NCBI RefSeq assembly: GCF_030294945.1
Contig: NZ_AP018448.1
Location: forward strand, 3,348,001-3,412,000
Direction: 5' to 3'
DNA length: 64,000 nt
Origin: Streptomyces graminofaciens
Lineage (GTDB): Bacteria > Actinomycetota > Actinomycetes > Streptomycetales > Streptomycetaceae
Below the pieces are notes generated by a model. It did no database searches, had not been told where the DNA came from, and was given only the letters and a program-made list of their open reading frames with translations. Made by a program: the position numbers and the translations under genes. The stretch's first letter is position 1. Every line of letters starts with the position of its first letter. Shown in pieces: positions 24,098-32,246 of the stretch.

Positions 24098-26200
24098 CTA
24101 CGACAGGGTCCACTTCTGGTCGTTGCCACCGTTGCAGGTCCACAGGACCAGCTTGGTGCCGTTGGCGGTCCCCGCGTTGGTGGGGGCCAGGCAGAGGCCG
24201 CCGTTCACGTTGGTGATAGTGCCGTCCGCGTTGACGTTCCACTGCTGGTTGGTCTGGCCGTTGCAGTCCCAGATGACGACCCGGGTGCCGTTGGTCGTGC
24301 CGCGGTTGTAGGCGTCCAGGCACTTGTTGCCGTAGACCACGAGCTGCTTGCGGGAGGTGTTGTTCCAGGACTGGTTCTCGCCGCCGTGGCAGTCCCACAG
24401 CTGCGCGTCGGTGCCGTTGGTGATGGTGTTGTTGTTGATGTCGAGGCAGCGGTTCGACTGCTGTCCGACCACCTGGGCGCCGTTCGCTCCGGGCAGCGGG
24501 CGGACCTCGATGGCGTCGAAGTCCGGTGTCCAGGCGGAGGAGTTGGAGAACGTCAGCGTGTTCGACGAGCCCTTCGCCAGGGAGACCTCGACCGAGACGG
24601 TGCCGGGCGTGGTCCAGGAGCCGGTCGGCGGGAAAAGGACCGTCGTGGCCTGCTGTCCGTTGACCCGGAGGACGGCCTTACGGGCCGCGTTGCTGCCGTT
24701 GGTGTAGGCGATGTCGACGACCTTGGTGCCCGTGGCGCCGGCCGTCACGTTGTTGAAGCGGAGGGTGTTGGCGGAGCCGTTGCCGACATTGCCGACCTTG
24801 GTGCCGCCGGAGCAGTTGGCGCAGGTCGCGTTGGCCGCGGAGCCGCCCTTGGTGTTGGCGGTGGCCTCGGCCTCGTACGTCGAGCTCGCGGCCTCGGTGC
24901 CGCCGGTGACCGTGAGCATCACCGAGTCCCTGGCGGGGACGGAGACGGTGTAGCTGGTTGCGAAGCTGCCCACGTTGGAGCGCGTCCAGAGGTTGCGGAC
25001 CGTGGCGGAGGCGCCTGTCAGTCCGAGGTCGGACCAGCGGACGGTCATGTTCTGCGTGCTGGAGGTGCGGTTGAGCAGGACGACGGCCCGCTTGCCGGAG
25101 CCGGACAGGACCTTGTTGTAGACCTGCAGTCCGCTGGTGTCCTCGGCGACCTTGACGCCCTGGAGGCCGCGCGGGTCCTGGTCGACCGCGATGACCTCGG
25201 GGTTGGTGAGGATGTCACGCGTCTGCGTGGACATGGTGGTCAGGTTGTTGCCGGCGAGGAGCGGGGCACCCGAGATGGCCCACAGGTTCATGTGGCTGCG
25301 GTTCTGGGCGGCGGTGAAGCCGTCCAGGCCGACCATGAGCATGTCCGGGTCGTTGTAGTAGCCGGTGTGCTGGGCCGAGGGGTGCACGTTCGTGTCGAAG
25401 TTGGCGAGCATGCTGTTCCACGACGGCGAGTTGCCGTGGAAGATGATGTCGGTGTTGGTGCGCCACAGGGCGGCCATGCCGGCGCCCCAGTTCCACGGGT
25501 TCTGCTTGCCCCAGTTGCAGATGGACAGTTTCAGCTCACGGCCGGTGGTGGCGGTCGCCTTGGCGGCGGCGTCGCTGATGGCCTGGTAGGTGGCCTTCGC
25601 GTCGAGGCCCTCGACATCGCCGCCGCACCAGTCGACCTTGACGTAGTCGAAGCCCCACTGCGAGAACTGGAGCATGTCCCGCTCGTAGTGGCCCTCGCTG
25701 CCGCTGCCGGGCGCGGCCGGGCGGCCGGTCGGGAAGTAGTAGCCGCAGCCGTCCTTGCCCGCGTCGGTGTAGATGCCGGCCTTGAGGCCCTTGCTGTGGA
25801 TGTAGTCGGCGATCGCGCTCATACCGCCGGGCCACTCGGACTCGTCGATGGTGATGTTGCCCTGGCTGTCGCGGGTGCCCTGCCACCAGCCCTCGTCGAG
25901 GTTGATGTACTTGTACCCGGCCTCCGGCAGTCCGGCCGCGACGAACGCGTCGACCTGCGACTTGATCACGTTGTAGTCGATCTTCGCGGCGAACGTGTTC
26001 CACGAGGCCCAGCCCATCGGCGCCGGGTCCACCGCGATCTGGTTGGACGTCACCGCGACGGGTTGCGCCCGGTCGAGTTCGGTGGCCTGCGGGTGCTGGA
26101 GGGCGACCAGCGCACCTGCGGCCGTCGCGAGCACCGCCGCACGGACGAGGACTGCTCTGCCCAGGCGTCTTGCCCGAGGGACGAACTGCTGAAGGGGCAT
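24098..26200 (-). CDS. Secreted GH27 glycosidase with CBM35-like and CBM13 domains; probable beta-L-arabinopyranosidase
   Basis: 700 residues from the ATG at 26200, after GGAAGGAAC. A signal peptide (about 1-38) is followed by a GH27 barrel: MGWASWNTF, YKYINLDEGWW, nucleophile in YVKVDWCGG (Asp190), acid in YYNDPDML. A beta-domain and a CBM35/CBM6-like domain (YEAEATANTKGGSA to FDAIEVRPL; about 450-575) follow, then a ricin-type CBM13 with three QxW-like repeats (NQSW, NQQW, DQKW). Alpha-galactosidases have Asp-Asp in the LDDGW motif; here it is LDEGW (Glu103). The same Asp-to-Glu change distinguishes the S. avermitilis beta-L-arabinopyranosidase from alpha-galactosidases, which fits the arabinan neighbours. 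Confidence 0.85.
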   Translation of the reverse strand: MPLQQFVPRARRLGRAVLVRAAVLATAAGALVALQHPQATELDRAQPVAVTSNQIAVDPAPMGWASWNTFAAKIDYNVIKSQVDAFVAAGLPEAGYKYINLDEGWWQGTRDSQGNITIDESEWPGGMSAIADYIHSKGLKAGIYTDAGKDGCGYYFPTGRPAAPGSGSEGHYERDMLQFSQWGFDYVKVDWCGGDVEGLDAKATYQAISDAAAKATATTGRELKLSICNWGKQNPWNWGAGMAALWRTNTDIIFHGNSPSWNSMLANFDTNVHPSAQHTGYYNDPDMLMVGLDGFTAAQNRSHMNLWAISGAPLLAGNNLTTMSTQTRDILTNPEVIAVDQDPRGLQGVKVAEDTSGLQVYNKVLSGSGKRAVVLLNRTSSTQNMTVRWSDLGLTGASATVRNLWTRSNVGSFATSYTVSVPARDSVMLTVTGGTEAASSTYEAEATANTKGGSAANATCANCSGGTKVGNVGNGSANTLRFNNVTAGATGTKVVDIAYTNGSNAARKAVLRVNGQQATTVLFPPTGSWTTPGTVSVEVSLAKGSSNTLTFSNSSAWTPDFDAIEVRPLPGANGAQVVGQQSNRCLDINNNTITNGTDAQLWDCHGGENQSWNNTSRKQLVVYGNKCLDAYNRGTTNGTRVVIWDCNGQTNQQWNVNADGTITNVNGGLCLAPTNAGTANGTKLVLWTCNGGNDQKWTLS

Positions 26201-26229
26201 AGGGGTTCCTTCCGGAAGGCGCGGCAACG

Positions 26230-26282
26230 CGAACACGCGCAAGAATTGGCCGATATACCGAACGATGAACGAACCGTCGAAC
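26230..26282 (-). promoter_or_regulatory. Promoter with repeated GTTCG sites for the GH27 gene
   Basis: On the - strand TTCGAC (26281-26276) and TATATC (26257-26252) are spaced by 18 bp and form a plausible -35/-10. CGAAC (GTTCG on the - strand) occurs at 26230, 26259, 26270 and 26278, overlapping the promoter. The remaining bases to 26498 hold no gene that I can support. Confidence 0.4.
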
Positions 26283-26498
26283 CGATCGACCGGCGCTGAA
26301 GCTAGAACGCCCGCTACACGAAAGTCAACGGATCGTCACCACTGAATTCACAGCAACCACACAGACCACGACGGGCGGCGCGCGGTGCACCGCATGCGCT
26401 TCACCCACGCCCGGCTCGGCCACGTCATCCGCCGCCTGCCCCGGCGGCCCGCCCGGCACGCGGGTGCGTGCTGGGCGGGCCACTGCGGCCGTGGCGTG

Positions 26499-29400
26499 CT
26501 ACTTGATGCCGATCTCGGCCAGCTGCAGGCGGAACTTGGTGGACTCGTCGGAGGCCGGAGTACCGAGTTTGGTCGCCGTCAGGCGCAGGTAGCGGCCGGT
26601 GGTGGAGGTGAGGGTGTAGGTCTGGGCGGCTCCGCTCGGGTTGGCCTGGCCGGTGACGGTACGGGCGGTGGTGTAGGTGCTGGACCCCTCGGGGCGGGTC
26701 TGCAGCGTGAAGTCGACGGGGAAGCCCGCCGAGCCGCCGCCGGCTCCACCGGCGTCGGTGCGCGGGTGGAGGGTGACCGAGCCGATGGACCGGTCGGCGC
26801 CGAGGTCGACCTCGATCCACACGGGTGTGTCACTGACATCGGCGGCGGGGAAGTTGATGCTGGTGAAGCCCTTGGCGCCGCTGACGCTCGTGGTGGTGCC
26901 CTCCAGGATCCGGGTCTTGCCCCAGTCGCTGTTCTCCAGCGTGTAGTTGGCCGTCACGGCCGTCGCGGCGGTCGGGACGGTGAGTTCGGCGAGTTGCAGG
27001 CGGAACTTGGTGGACTCGTCGGACGCGGGGGTGCCCAGCTTGGTGGCCTCGAGGCGGACATAGCGGGCGGTGGTGGTCTTGAATCCGTACGTCTGGACCT
27101 TGCCGTCGGGGTTGGCCTGGCCGGTGACGGTGCGGACGGTGGTGTAGGCGCCGGATCCGTCGGGGCGCGTCTGGATCTTGAAGTCGACGGGGAAGCCCGC
27201 CGTACCGCCGCCCGCTCCCCCGGTGTCGGTGCGCGGGAAGAGGCGTACGGCGTCGAGGTCGGTGTCCGCGCCGAGGTCGATCTCCACCCACACCGGGTTC
27301 GCGCCGACATCGGCGGAGGCGAAGTCGTTGCTGGTGTACCCCTTGGCTCCGGTGACGCTGGTGAGCTTGCCGTCGGTGAGCCGGTTCTTGCCCCAGTTGC
27401 TGTTCTCCAGGCTGTTGTTGCTGGTGACCGTCCGGCCCAGGGCCAGGTTGTCGAGGCGGCCGGTGCCCGTCGCCGTGAACGTCCACGTGCCCGGCTGGAC
27501 CTTGAAGTAGACGTACGAGGAGTCCTTGCCGTCATAGCTCAGACCGCTGACGCCGCCGGTGGAGGAGCCGCCGGTGAAGACGGTGGTGCCGTTCGCCTTG
27601 ATGACGGGCTGGGAACCGCCGTAGGTGGGCACGCCCACCCGGGCGGTCGTTCCGCTCGGCGAGGTGAGCGTCAGGGTCACCTGGGTGCCGTCGCGTGTGA
27701 TGCCGAAGCGGATCTCACCCTCGATGGTCGGCGTCACCGTGTTGATCTTCGTGAGGGTACCGGTCTGCGGGATGACCTCGTACGTCTCCCAGCCCGCCTT
27801 GGTGGGGCGGACACCGGCGGCGTAGGCCGACAGCGCGTACAGGGGGCCGCCGTTCCAGGCGTGGTTGTCGGTGCCCTCCGACTTGACCCAGACCTCCCAC
27901 AGCGTGTGGCAGGCGGGGTCGGCGACCTGGGCGGCGAAGCGGTTGCGCATCCGCTCCTCGGCGACGGTGGCCGCGCCCATCAGATACAGCGCTTCCAGGA
28001 CGTAGAACTCCATGTAGGGGCTGGCGTTGAGGTGGGTGCGCAGCACCTCCGTCACGGCCCGGTGGCGGGAGGCGGGGGCCAGGCCCGTGACGACGGCGAG
28101 GGCGTTGGCCCGGTCGTCGGTGTCGCCGTTGTAGCCGGGCGAGCGGTACTCGTTCTTCGTGGAGTTCCACAGCAGGGTGTCGAAGTTGGACTTGATGCTG
28201 TCGCGCTGGGCCTGCCATCCGGCGACGTCGCCGGTGTTGCCACTGAGGTCGGCGAGCTTGGCGGCGGTGTCCAGGGCCAGGTAGTACCAGCAGTTGTTCA
28301 GGACCCGGGCGTCGATGTTGCTGCCCCAGTCCTGCCAGTCCCAGTCCCCGGTGCGGTGGGCCACCAGGCCGTCGCTGCCCAGGCCCCACAGGTCCAGGTA
28401 CTTCTTCACCGCCGGGTAGGCGCCGGTGACCGTGCTCGTGTCGCCGGTGTAGAGGTGGAACGTCCAGAACGACCACACCGAGGCGAGCATCTGGTTGGGC
28501 AGCTCGGCGGTCCAGATGGTCGAGGGCATCGGGGAGTACAGCACGCCGCCGGACTCCTGCCAGGATGCCAGCTGCGCGATGGCCTTCTTGCCGAGGTCGT
28601 AGGACTTGGTGTCGAAGGTGTAGAAACCTTCCTTCAGCTGGTTGACCACATCGCCCCACCACTGGGCACGCTCGCGGGTCGGGCAGTCCATGTAGTTGTC
28701 CCGCATGTTGACGTACATGGTGCGGGCGGCCTTGGTCCACAAGGTGTCGAAGAAGGCGTCACTGCTGCTGAACGCCCCGTCGAAGTCCGTGTCGTACCCC
28801 GACTCCCGGTACTTCAGCTCCACGATCGTCACACCCGCGGGGATGGTGTACCGCACGGCGGTACCGCTCATCCAGCCCAGCGCCTCGAACTCCTGGACCC
28901 CGCCGGTGCAGACGTAGGTGGCGCGGACGTTGAAGATGGTGGCCTGGTCGATGCCCACCAGGCCCTTGCCGTCGTCGTAGTGGTCGGTCTGGATGCCGAT
29001 CACGGTGCCGACCGGAGCGTCGACCTTCAGGTACGGCGTGACCTGGATGTTGGACGGCAGGGTGGCCGAGATGGCCGTGGAGCCCTGGCCGACGCTCGGG
29101 AACGAGGCGGCGTTGGTGTAGGACTTCAGGCCGGAGTACCGGAACTGCGGGATCGGCCGCTCGACCAGGCCGTTCCAGGGAGCGGCTCCGGCGGCGCCGA
29201 AGTCGGTGGGCGCGCTCCAGGAGCTGTCGTCGAAGCCGGAGGACTGCCAGTCGGCCATGGCGGTGGCGTTGCGGGCGTCGTAGTAGACATTGGACTCGGG
29301 CAGCCGGAAGTTGGTCTGGGTGCCACCGGTGTTGTGGGAGTAGCCCGGGTGGACCTTGTGCTTCCAGCCGGTGTCGCTGACCAGCCGGGTGGTGGTGGAA

Positions 29401-29861
29401 CCGGTCTCGATGTCCGACTGGAACAGCAGACCGCCCTTGCCGCTGCTGCTGTGCGAGAAGCCCTGCTTGCCGAAGTACCGCACCAGCAGCGCGACGGTGT
29501 TGGTGCCGCTGGTCAGGTACTGGGCGAGGTCGATCTCGTCGTAGTACGTGTCCGTACGGTTCGGACCGCGCTTGAGCCCGCCCTCGAACACCACGAGTGT
29601 GCCGTTGACCCACAGCCAGTACTTCGAGTCGGCCGCGATCTGCGTCACGGCCTTCGATGGCGCGGAGCCCAGGGTGAACGATCTACGGAAGGCCACCCAC
29701 TGGTTGATCGAGCTGGACGGCGCCCAGATCCACTTCGCGGTCCACGAGACCGCCGCGGACGCCGCAGGCGCCAGCCCGGGCAGTATCAGGGATCCCAGAG
29801 TGGGAGCGAGGGCTACGGCTATGGCCGAGCACAGGGCGGACCGGCGCGTTACGTCGTGCAT
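26499..29861 (-). CDS. Secreted GH78 alpha-L-rhamnosidase with tandem F5/8C-like domains
   Basis: 1120 residues, ATG at 29861 with TAGGAG upstream. The N-terminus TRRSALCSAIAVALAP has a twin-arginine-like signal ending near ASAA (36). Beta-sandwich domains (about 40-350, including a CBM67-like region) precede the (alpha/alpha)6 GH78 barrel with DNYMDCPTRERAQWWGDV (general acid glutamate near 397) and HTLWEVWVKS (base glutamate near 656). A beta domain follows to about 800. Two F5/8C-like carbohydrate-binding domains (about 803-958 and 962-1120) are near copies of each other, each ending GTPASDESTKFRLQLAE. The enzyme releases rhamnose from rhamnogalacturonan, arabinogalactan or plant glycosides. 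Confidence 0.87.
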   Translation of the reverse strand: MHDVTRRSALCSAIAVALAPTLGSLILPGLAPAASAAVSWTAKWIWAPSSSINQWVAFRRSFTLGSAPSKAVTQIAADSKYWLWVNGTLVVFEGGLKRGPNRTDTYYDEIDLAQYLTSGTNTVALLVRYFGKQGFSHSSSGKGGLLFQSDIETGSTTTRLVSDTGWKHKVHPGYSHNTGGTQTNFRLPESNVYYDARNATAMADWQSSGFDDSSWSAPTDFGAAGAAPWNGLVERPIPQFRYSGLKSYTNAASFPSVGQGSTAISATLPSNIQVTPYLKVDAPVGTVIGIQTDHYDDGKGLVGIDQATIFNVRATYVCTGGVQEFEALGWMSGTAVRYTIPAGVTIVELKYRESGYDTDFDGAFSSSDAFFDTLWTKAARTMYVNMRDNYMDCPTRERAQWWGDVVNQLKEGFYTFDTKSYDLGKKAIAQLASWQESGGVLYSPMPSTIWTAELPNQMLASVWSFWTFHLYTGDTSTVTGAYPAVKKYLDLWGLGSDGLVAHRTGDWDWQDWGSNIDARVLNNCWYYLALDTAAKLADLSGNTGDVAGWQAQRDSIKSNFDTLLWNSTKNEYRSPGYNGDTDDRANALAVVTGLAPASRHRAVTEVLRTHLNASPYMEFYVLEALYLMGAATVAEERMRNRFAAQVADPACHTLWEVWVKSEGTDNHAWNGGPLYALSAYAAGVRPTKAGWETYEVIPQTGTLTKINTVTPTIEGEIRFGITRDGTQVTLTLTSPSGTTARVGVPTYGGSQPVIKANGTTVFTGGSSTGGVSGLSYDGKDSSYVYFKVQPGTWTFTATGTGRLDNLALGRTVTSNNSLENSNWGKNRLTDGKLTSVTGAKGYTSNDFASADVGANPVWVEIDLGADTDLDAVRLFPRTDTGGAGGGTAGFPVDFKIQTRPDGSGAYTTVRTVTGQANPDGKVQTYGFKTTTARYVRLEATKLGTPASDESTKFRLQLAELTVPTAATAVTANYTLENSDWGKTRILEGTTTSVSGAKGFTSINFPAADVSDTPVWIEVDLGADRSIGSVTLHPRTDAGGAGGGSAGFPVDFTLQTRPEGSSTYTTARTVTGQANPSGAAQTYTLTSTTGRYLRLTATKLGTPASDESTKFRLQLAEIGIK

Positions 29862-29952
29862 CGCGGGCTCCTAGGAGACGTGCGTTGAGGGTAGGCAAAC
29901 GCGATGGCATCCCGGAGGGAGAGGGAAGGCAATTGCCGGATCCGGGGCATTT

Positions 29953-29964
29953 TGAATCGTTTCA
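29953..29964. promoter_or_regulatory. LacI-family-type operator upstream of GH78
   Basis: TGAATCGTTTCA is a CG-centred 12-bp palindrome with one mismatch pair, the form typical of LacI/GalR-family operators in actinobacteria. It is about 92 bp before the GH78 start on the - strand. No regulator gene lies in the window. Confidence 0.45.
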
Positions 29965-30309
29965 CTCGCATGTTTGCAGGCGAGATCCTGGTCCTGGCGC
30001 AGCGCCGTGCCAATGGTTGCGCAGTCGGGTTTCTCACGAGCGGCCCGAGCTCGTAGGGAGCCTTTGCAGTTCAGGAGAGTAAAGCGTGGGGCGCACCCTC
30101 ACCATGAGCGCCCACGAACGCGAGCGCCGCGGCCGATCATGACCGCGCTATTGGTCTTGCCTCTGCGCGGCGCGGCAATGGGCGAGCGACCTCGACCAAC
30201 GGCTGGGCATTCAGGCAGAGGACCTCGACTACCGGAGCCGGTCCGACCCGCCCCACCTCGGACCGTCGCGCCCGGTGCGCCGATTCGGGGATCGAACCGG
30301 CCAGTTCCA

Positions 30310-30375
30310 TTGACGTGGTCTTGGCTGACATCTATCTTCTGCTCGAACTTGCGAACGCTGTTCGAATTTTCGAAC
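30310..30375 (+). promoter_or_regulatory. Promoter and TTCGAA operator upstream of the second GH43 gene
   Basis: TTGACG (30310-30315), 17-bp spacer, TATCTT (30333-30338) is a good vegetative-type promoter. Immediately downstream lie CTCGAAC (30342-30348), GCGAAC (30351-30356) and the perfect palindrome GTTCGAA-TT-TTCGAAC (30360-30375). A repressor bound here would block elongation from the start site. A leader of about 300 nt would separate it from the GH43 start codon. Confidence 0.5.
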
Positions 30376-30399
30376 CATGGTCGTCGAAGGGGACAGCCT

Positions 30400-30537
30400 G
30401 TGTTCCGCACCCGTCACTGGCTCACTCCTGAGACAGCTCTGTCGGCCCTTTCCACTGCCTTCGTCACCCGGCCCGCCACCGCGGGGTCTCCGGTCGCCGG
30501 CACGCCCGTGCGGAAACCGCGGCTCCCCGGCCGCTGA
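30400..30537 (+). CDS. Possible 45-residue leader ORF
   Basis: GTG at 30400 after AAGGGGA with 6-nt spacing; reads MFRTRHWLTPETALSALSTA and on to a basic C-terminus KPRLPGR. About 80 percent of third positions are G or C. It lies downstream of the promoter at 30310 and upstream of the GH43 gene, so it would be in the same transcript. There is no similarity that I recognise; it may be chance. Confidence 0.25.
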   Translation: MFRTRHWLTPETALSALSTAFVTRPATAGSPVAGTPVRKPRLPGR

Positions 30538-30654
30538 CCGGCATTACATGACATCCCACGTCGCGCGGGAGCCGGTCCTGCCCCGATGGCACGGAGGCAA
30601 GCCTCCCCCTCACTTTCACCCGATCATGGCACTTGCAGAAAGACAGGAACGCAC

Positions 30655-32085
30655 ATGTCCGCGGTTCTCTCCCGGCTGGCGGCGATATTGGTCGCCGCCT
30701 GCCTGCTCTTCACAGGCCAGGCCTTGACCACACCCCAGCGGGCCGCAGCGGCCGACCCGGGCTACCTGATGACGCACTTCATCGGGGAGGGGTCGACCGG
30801 CCAGCAGATGTACTTCTCGTACAGCGCGGACGGTCTGAACTGGACCGATCTCAACGGCGGCGGGATGACCCTGCGCTCCACCGTCGGCACGCGCGGGGTG
30901 CGCGACCCCGCACTGGTCCGTTCACCCGACGGCAGCAAGTACTGGATCATCGCGACCGACCTGTGCATCGACTGCGGGCAGACGTGGAGTCAGTCCATCA
31001 ACGACGGCAGCCGCAGTCTTGTGGTGTGGGAGTCGACGGACCTGGTCACCTGGTCCGCGCCGTGGCTGCTCAATGTCGCCGGCGCGATCCCCGACGGGCG
31101 CAACGCGTGGGCGCCGGAAGCGATCTGGGACCCGGCCAGCAACGACTACGTCCTGTACTGGGCGACGAACAAGCCCCTCAACGGCGCGACGAAGCACCGC
31201 ATCTACTACGCCCACACCAGCGACTTCCGCTCCATCACCACCCCGCAGATCTACATCGACCGCCCCGGCACCCAGGAAATCATCGACACCCAGATCGTCG
31301 AGGTGCCCTCCGGCGTCGGCAACTACCGCTACGTACGGGCCTCCGGTGACGGCCAGATCACGCTCGAGGGCAGCAACTCGATCCTCGGCACCTGGACCAA
31401 CCTCGGCAACCTCTCCGGCATCGGTCTGACCGGCTCCCAGGTCGAGGGTCCGATGTGGATGAAGTTCCGCGACCGCAACGAGTGGACCCTCTACCTCGAC
31501 CAGTACGCGGCCGGTAAGGGATACATGCCGGTCTCGACGACCAACCCGTCCGCCCCCAGCACCTTCAAGCTCCCGACGTCGGGCACCTACTCCCTGGGCG
31601 GCAACAAGAAGCGCCACGGCTCGATCCTGAACCTGACGGCCGCCGAGGACGCCCGGATCCAGGCACGCTGGGCCAACGTCCCGGGCAAGCGGCTTCAGTC
31701 CTTCAACTTCCAGGACCGCTACGTACGGCACGCCAACTTCGACGTGCGCATCGATCAGAACGTCACCAGCCAGGACGCCCAGTTCCGGCTGCGCCCGGGC
31801 CTCGCGGGCTCCGGCACCGTCTCCTTCGAGTCGGTGAACTTCCCCGGCTACTACCTGCGGCACGCCGGGTTCGACTTCCAGCTCGTCTACAACGACGGCA
31901 CCGCCCAGTTCGCCGCGGACGCCACGTTCCGGCAGGTCGCCGGTCTCGCCGACTCGTCCTGGTCCTCGTTCCAGTCGTACAACTACCCGGACCGATACAT
32001 CCGCCACTACGCGTACCAACTGCAGCTCGACCCCATCACCACAGCGACAGGACGCAGCGACGCCACCTTCCGCGTGACGAGCTGA
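30655..32085 (+). CDS. Secreted GH43-CBM42 arabinofuranosidase/arabinanase
   Basis: 476 residues, ATG at 30655 after ACAGGAA. Signal peptide to about residue 33 (TTPQRAAAADP). The GH43 propeller (about 35-335) shows GVRDPALVRSPDGSKYWIIATD (base Asp), IDTQIVEVP (middle Asp) and SQVEGPMWMKF (acid Glu). The AbfB/CBM42 domain (about 345-476) has repeated RYVRHANFDVRID, YYLRHAGFDF and RYIRHYAYQLQLD, three trefoil units for arabinofuranose binding. The layout is that of the exo-1,5-alpha-L-arabinofuranosidases of Streptomyces, though arabinanase is possible. It is the partner of the GH43 gene at 21685, with GH27 and GH78 between them. Confidence 0.85.
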   Translation: MSAVLSRLAAILVAACLLFTGQALTTPQRAAAADPGYLMTHFIGEGSTGQQMYFSYSADGLNWTDLNGGGMTLRSTVGTRGVRDPALVRSPDGSKYWIIATDLCIDCGQTWSQSINDGSRSLVVWESTDLVTWSAPWLLNVAGAIPDGRNAWAPEAIWDPASNDYVLYWATNKPLNGATKHRIYYAHTSDFRSITTPQIYIDRPGTQEIIDTQIVEVPSGVGNYRYVRASGDGQITLEGSNSILGTWTNLGNLSGIGLTGSQVEGPMWMKFRDRNEWTLYLDQYAAGKGYMPVSTTNPSAPSTFKLPTSGTYSLGGNKKRHGSILNLTAAEDARIQARWANVPGKRLQSFNFQDRYVRHANFDVRIDQNVTSQDAQFRLRPGLAGSGTVSFESVNFPGYYLRHAGFDFQLVYNDGTAQFAADATFRQVAGLADSSWSSFQSYNYPDRYIRHYAYQLQLDPITTATGRSDATFRVTS

Positions 32086-32116
32086 CCGGACAGGGATGCC
32101 GGCGCCTTCAGCCGAT

Positions 32117-32165
32117 CTCGCGCCTGCTGCCCGCCCTCTAGCGAGGTGCCGGCGGCAGGCGCGAG
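32117..32165. terminator. Terminator after the second GH43 gene
   Basis: CTCGCGCCTGCTGCC (32117-32131) pairs with GGCGGCAGGCGCGAG (32151-32165), 14 of 15 positions, across a 19-nt loop. It lies 32 bp past the stop codon and before the convergent decarboxylase gene. Confidence 0.65.
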
Positions 32166-32246
32166 CTGTCCCGGTGACCAACAACGTGACGCCTGCCGCC
32201 ATGGGTCACAGTGGGGTCCAGCGGTTGTCAGTGACCCGACGAACTG

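Larger units (their letters stand above)
29862..30654. other. Long divergent intergenic region between GH78 and GH43 genes
   Basis: 793 bp that separate the leftward GH78 from the rightward GH43 gene. It holds a LacI-type operator (29953-29964), a good promoter (30310-30338), GTTCGAA palindromes (30342-30375) and a possible small ORF (30400-30537). Base composition is lower in GC than the flanking genes, especially 29940-30080 and 30310-30380. Other frames in it show no recognisable protein. Confidence 0.5.

Noticed and set aside
26385..29888. 1167-codon + strand frame opposite GH78
   Set aside because: Compositional shadow; GH78 motifs and the signal peptide are on the - strand.
30340..30375. 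Possible LexA box at CGAACGCTGTTCG
   Set aside because: The arms are 3 bp apart rather than 4, and the neighbouring perfect TTCGAA palindrome is a better explanation of the sequence.
30099..30410. - strand frames in the GH78-GH43 gap
   Set aside because: They run across the promoter and operator palindromes, lack ribosome binding sites and have mixed codon bias.
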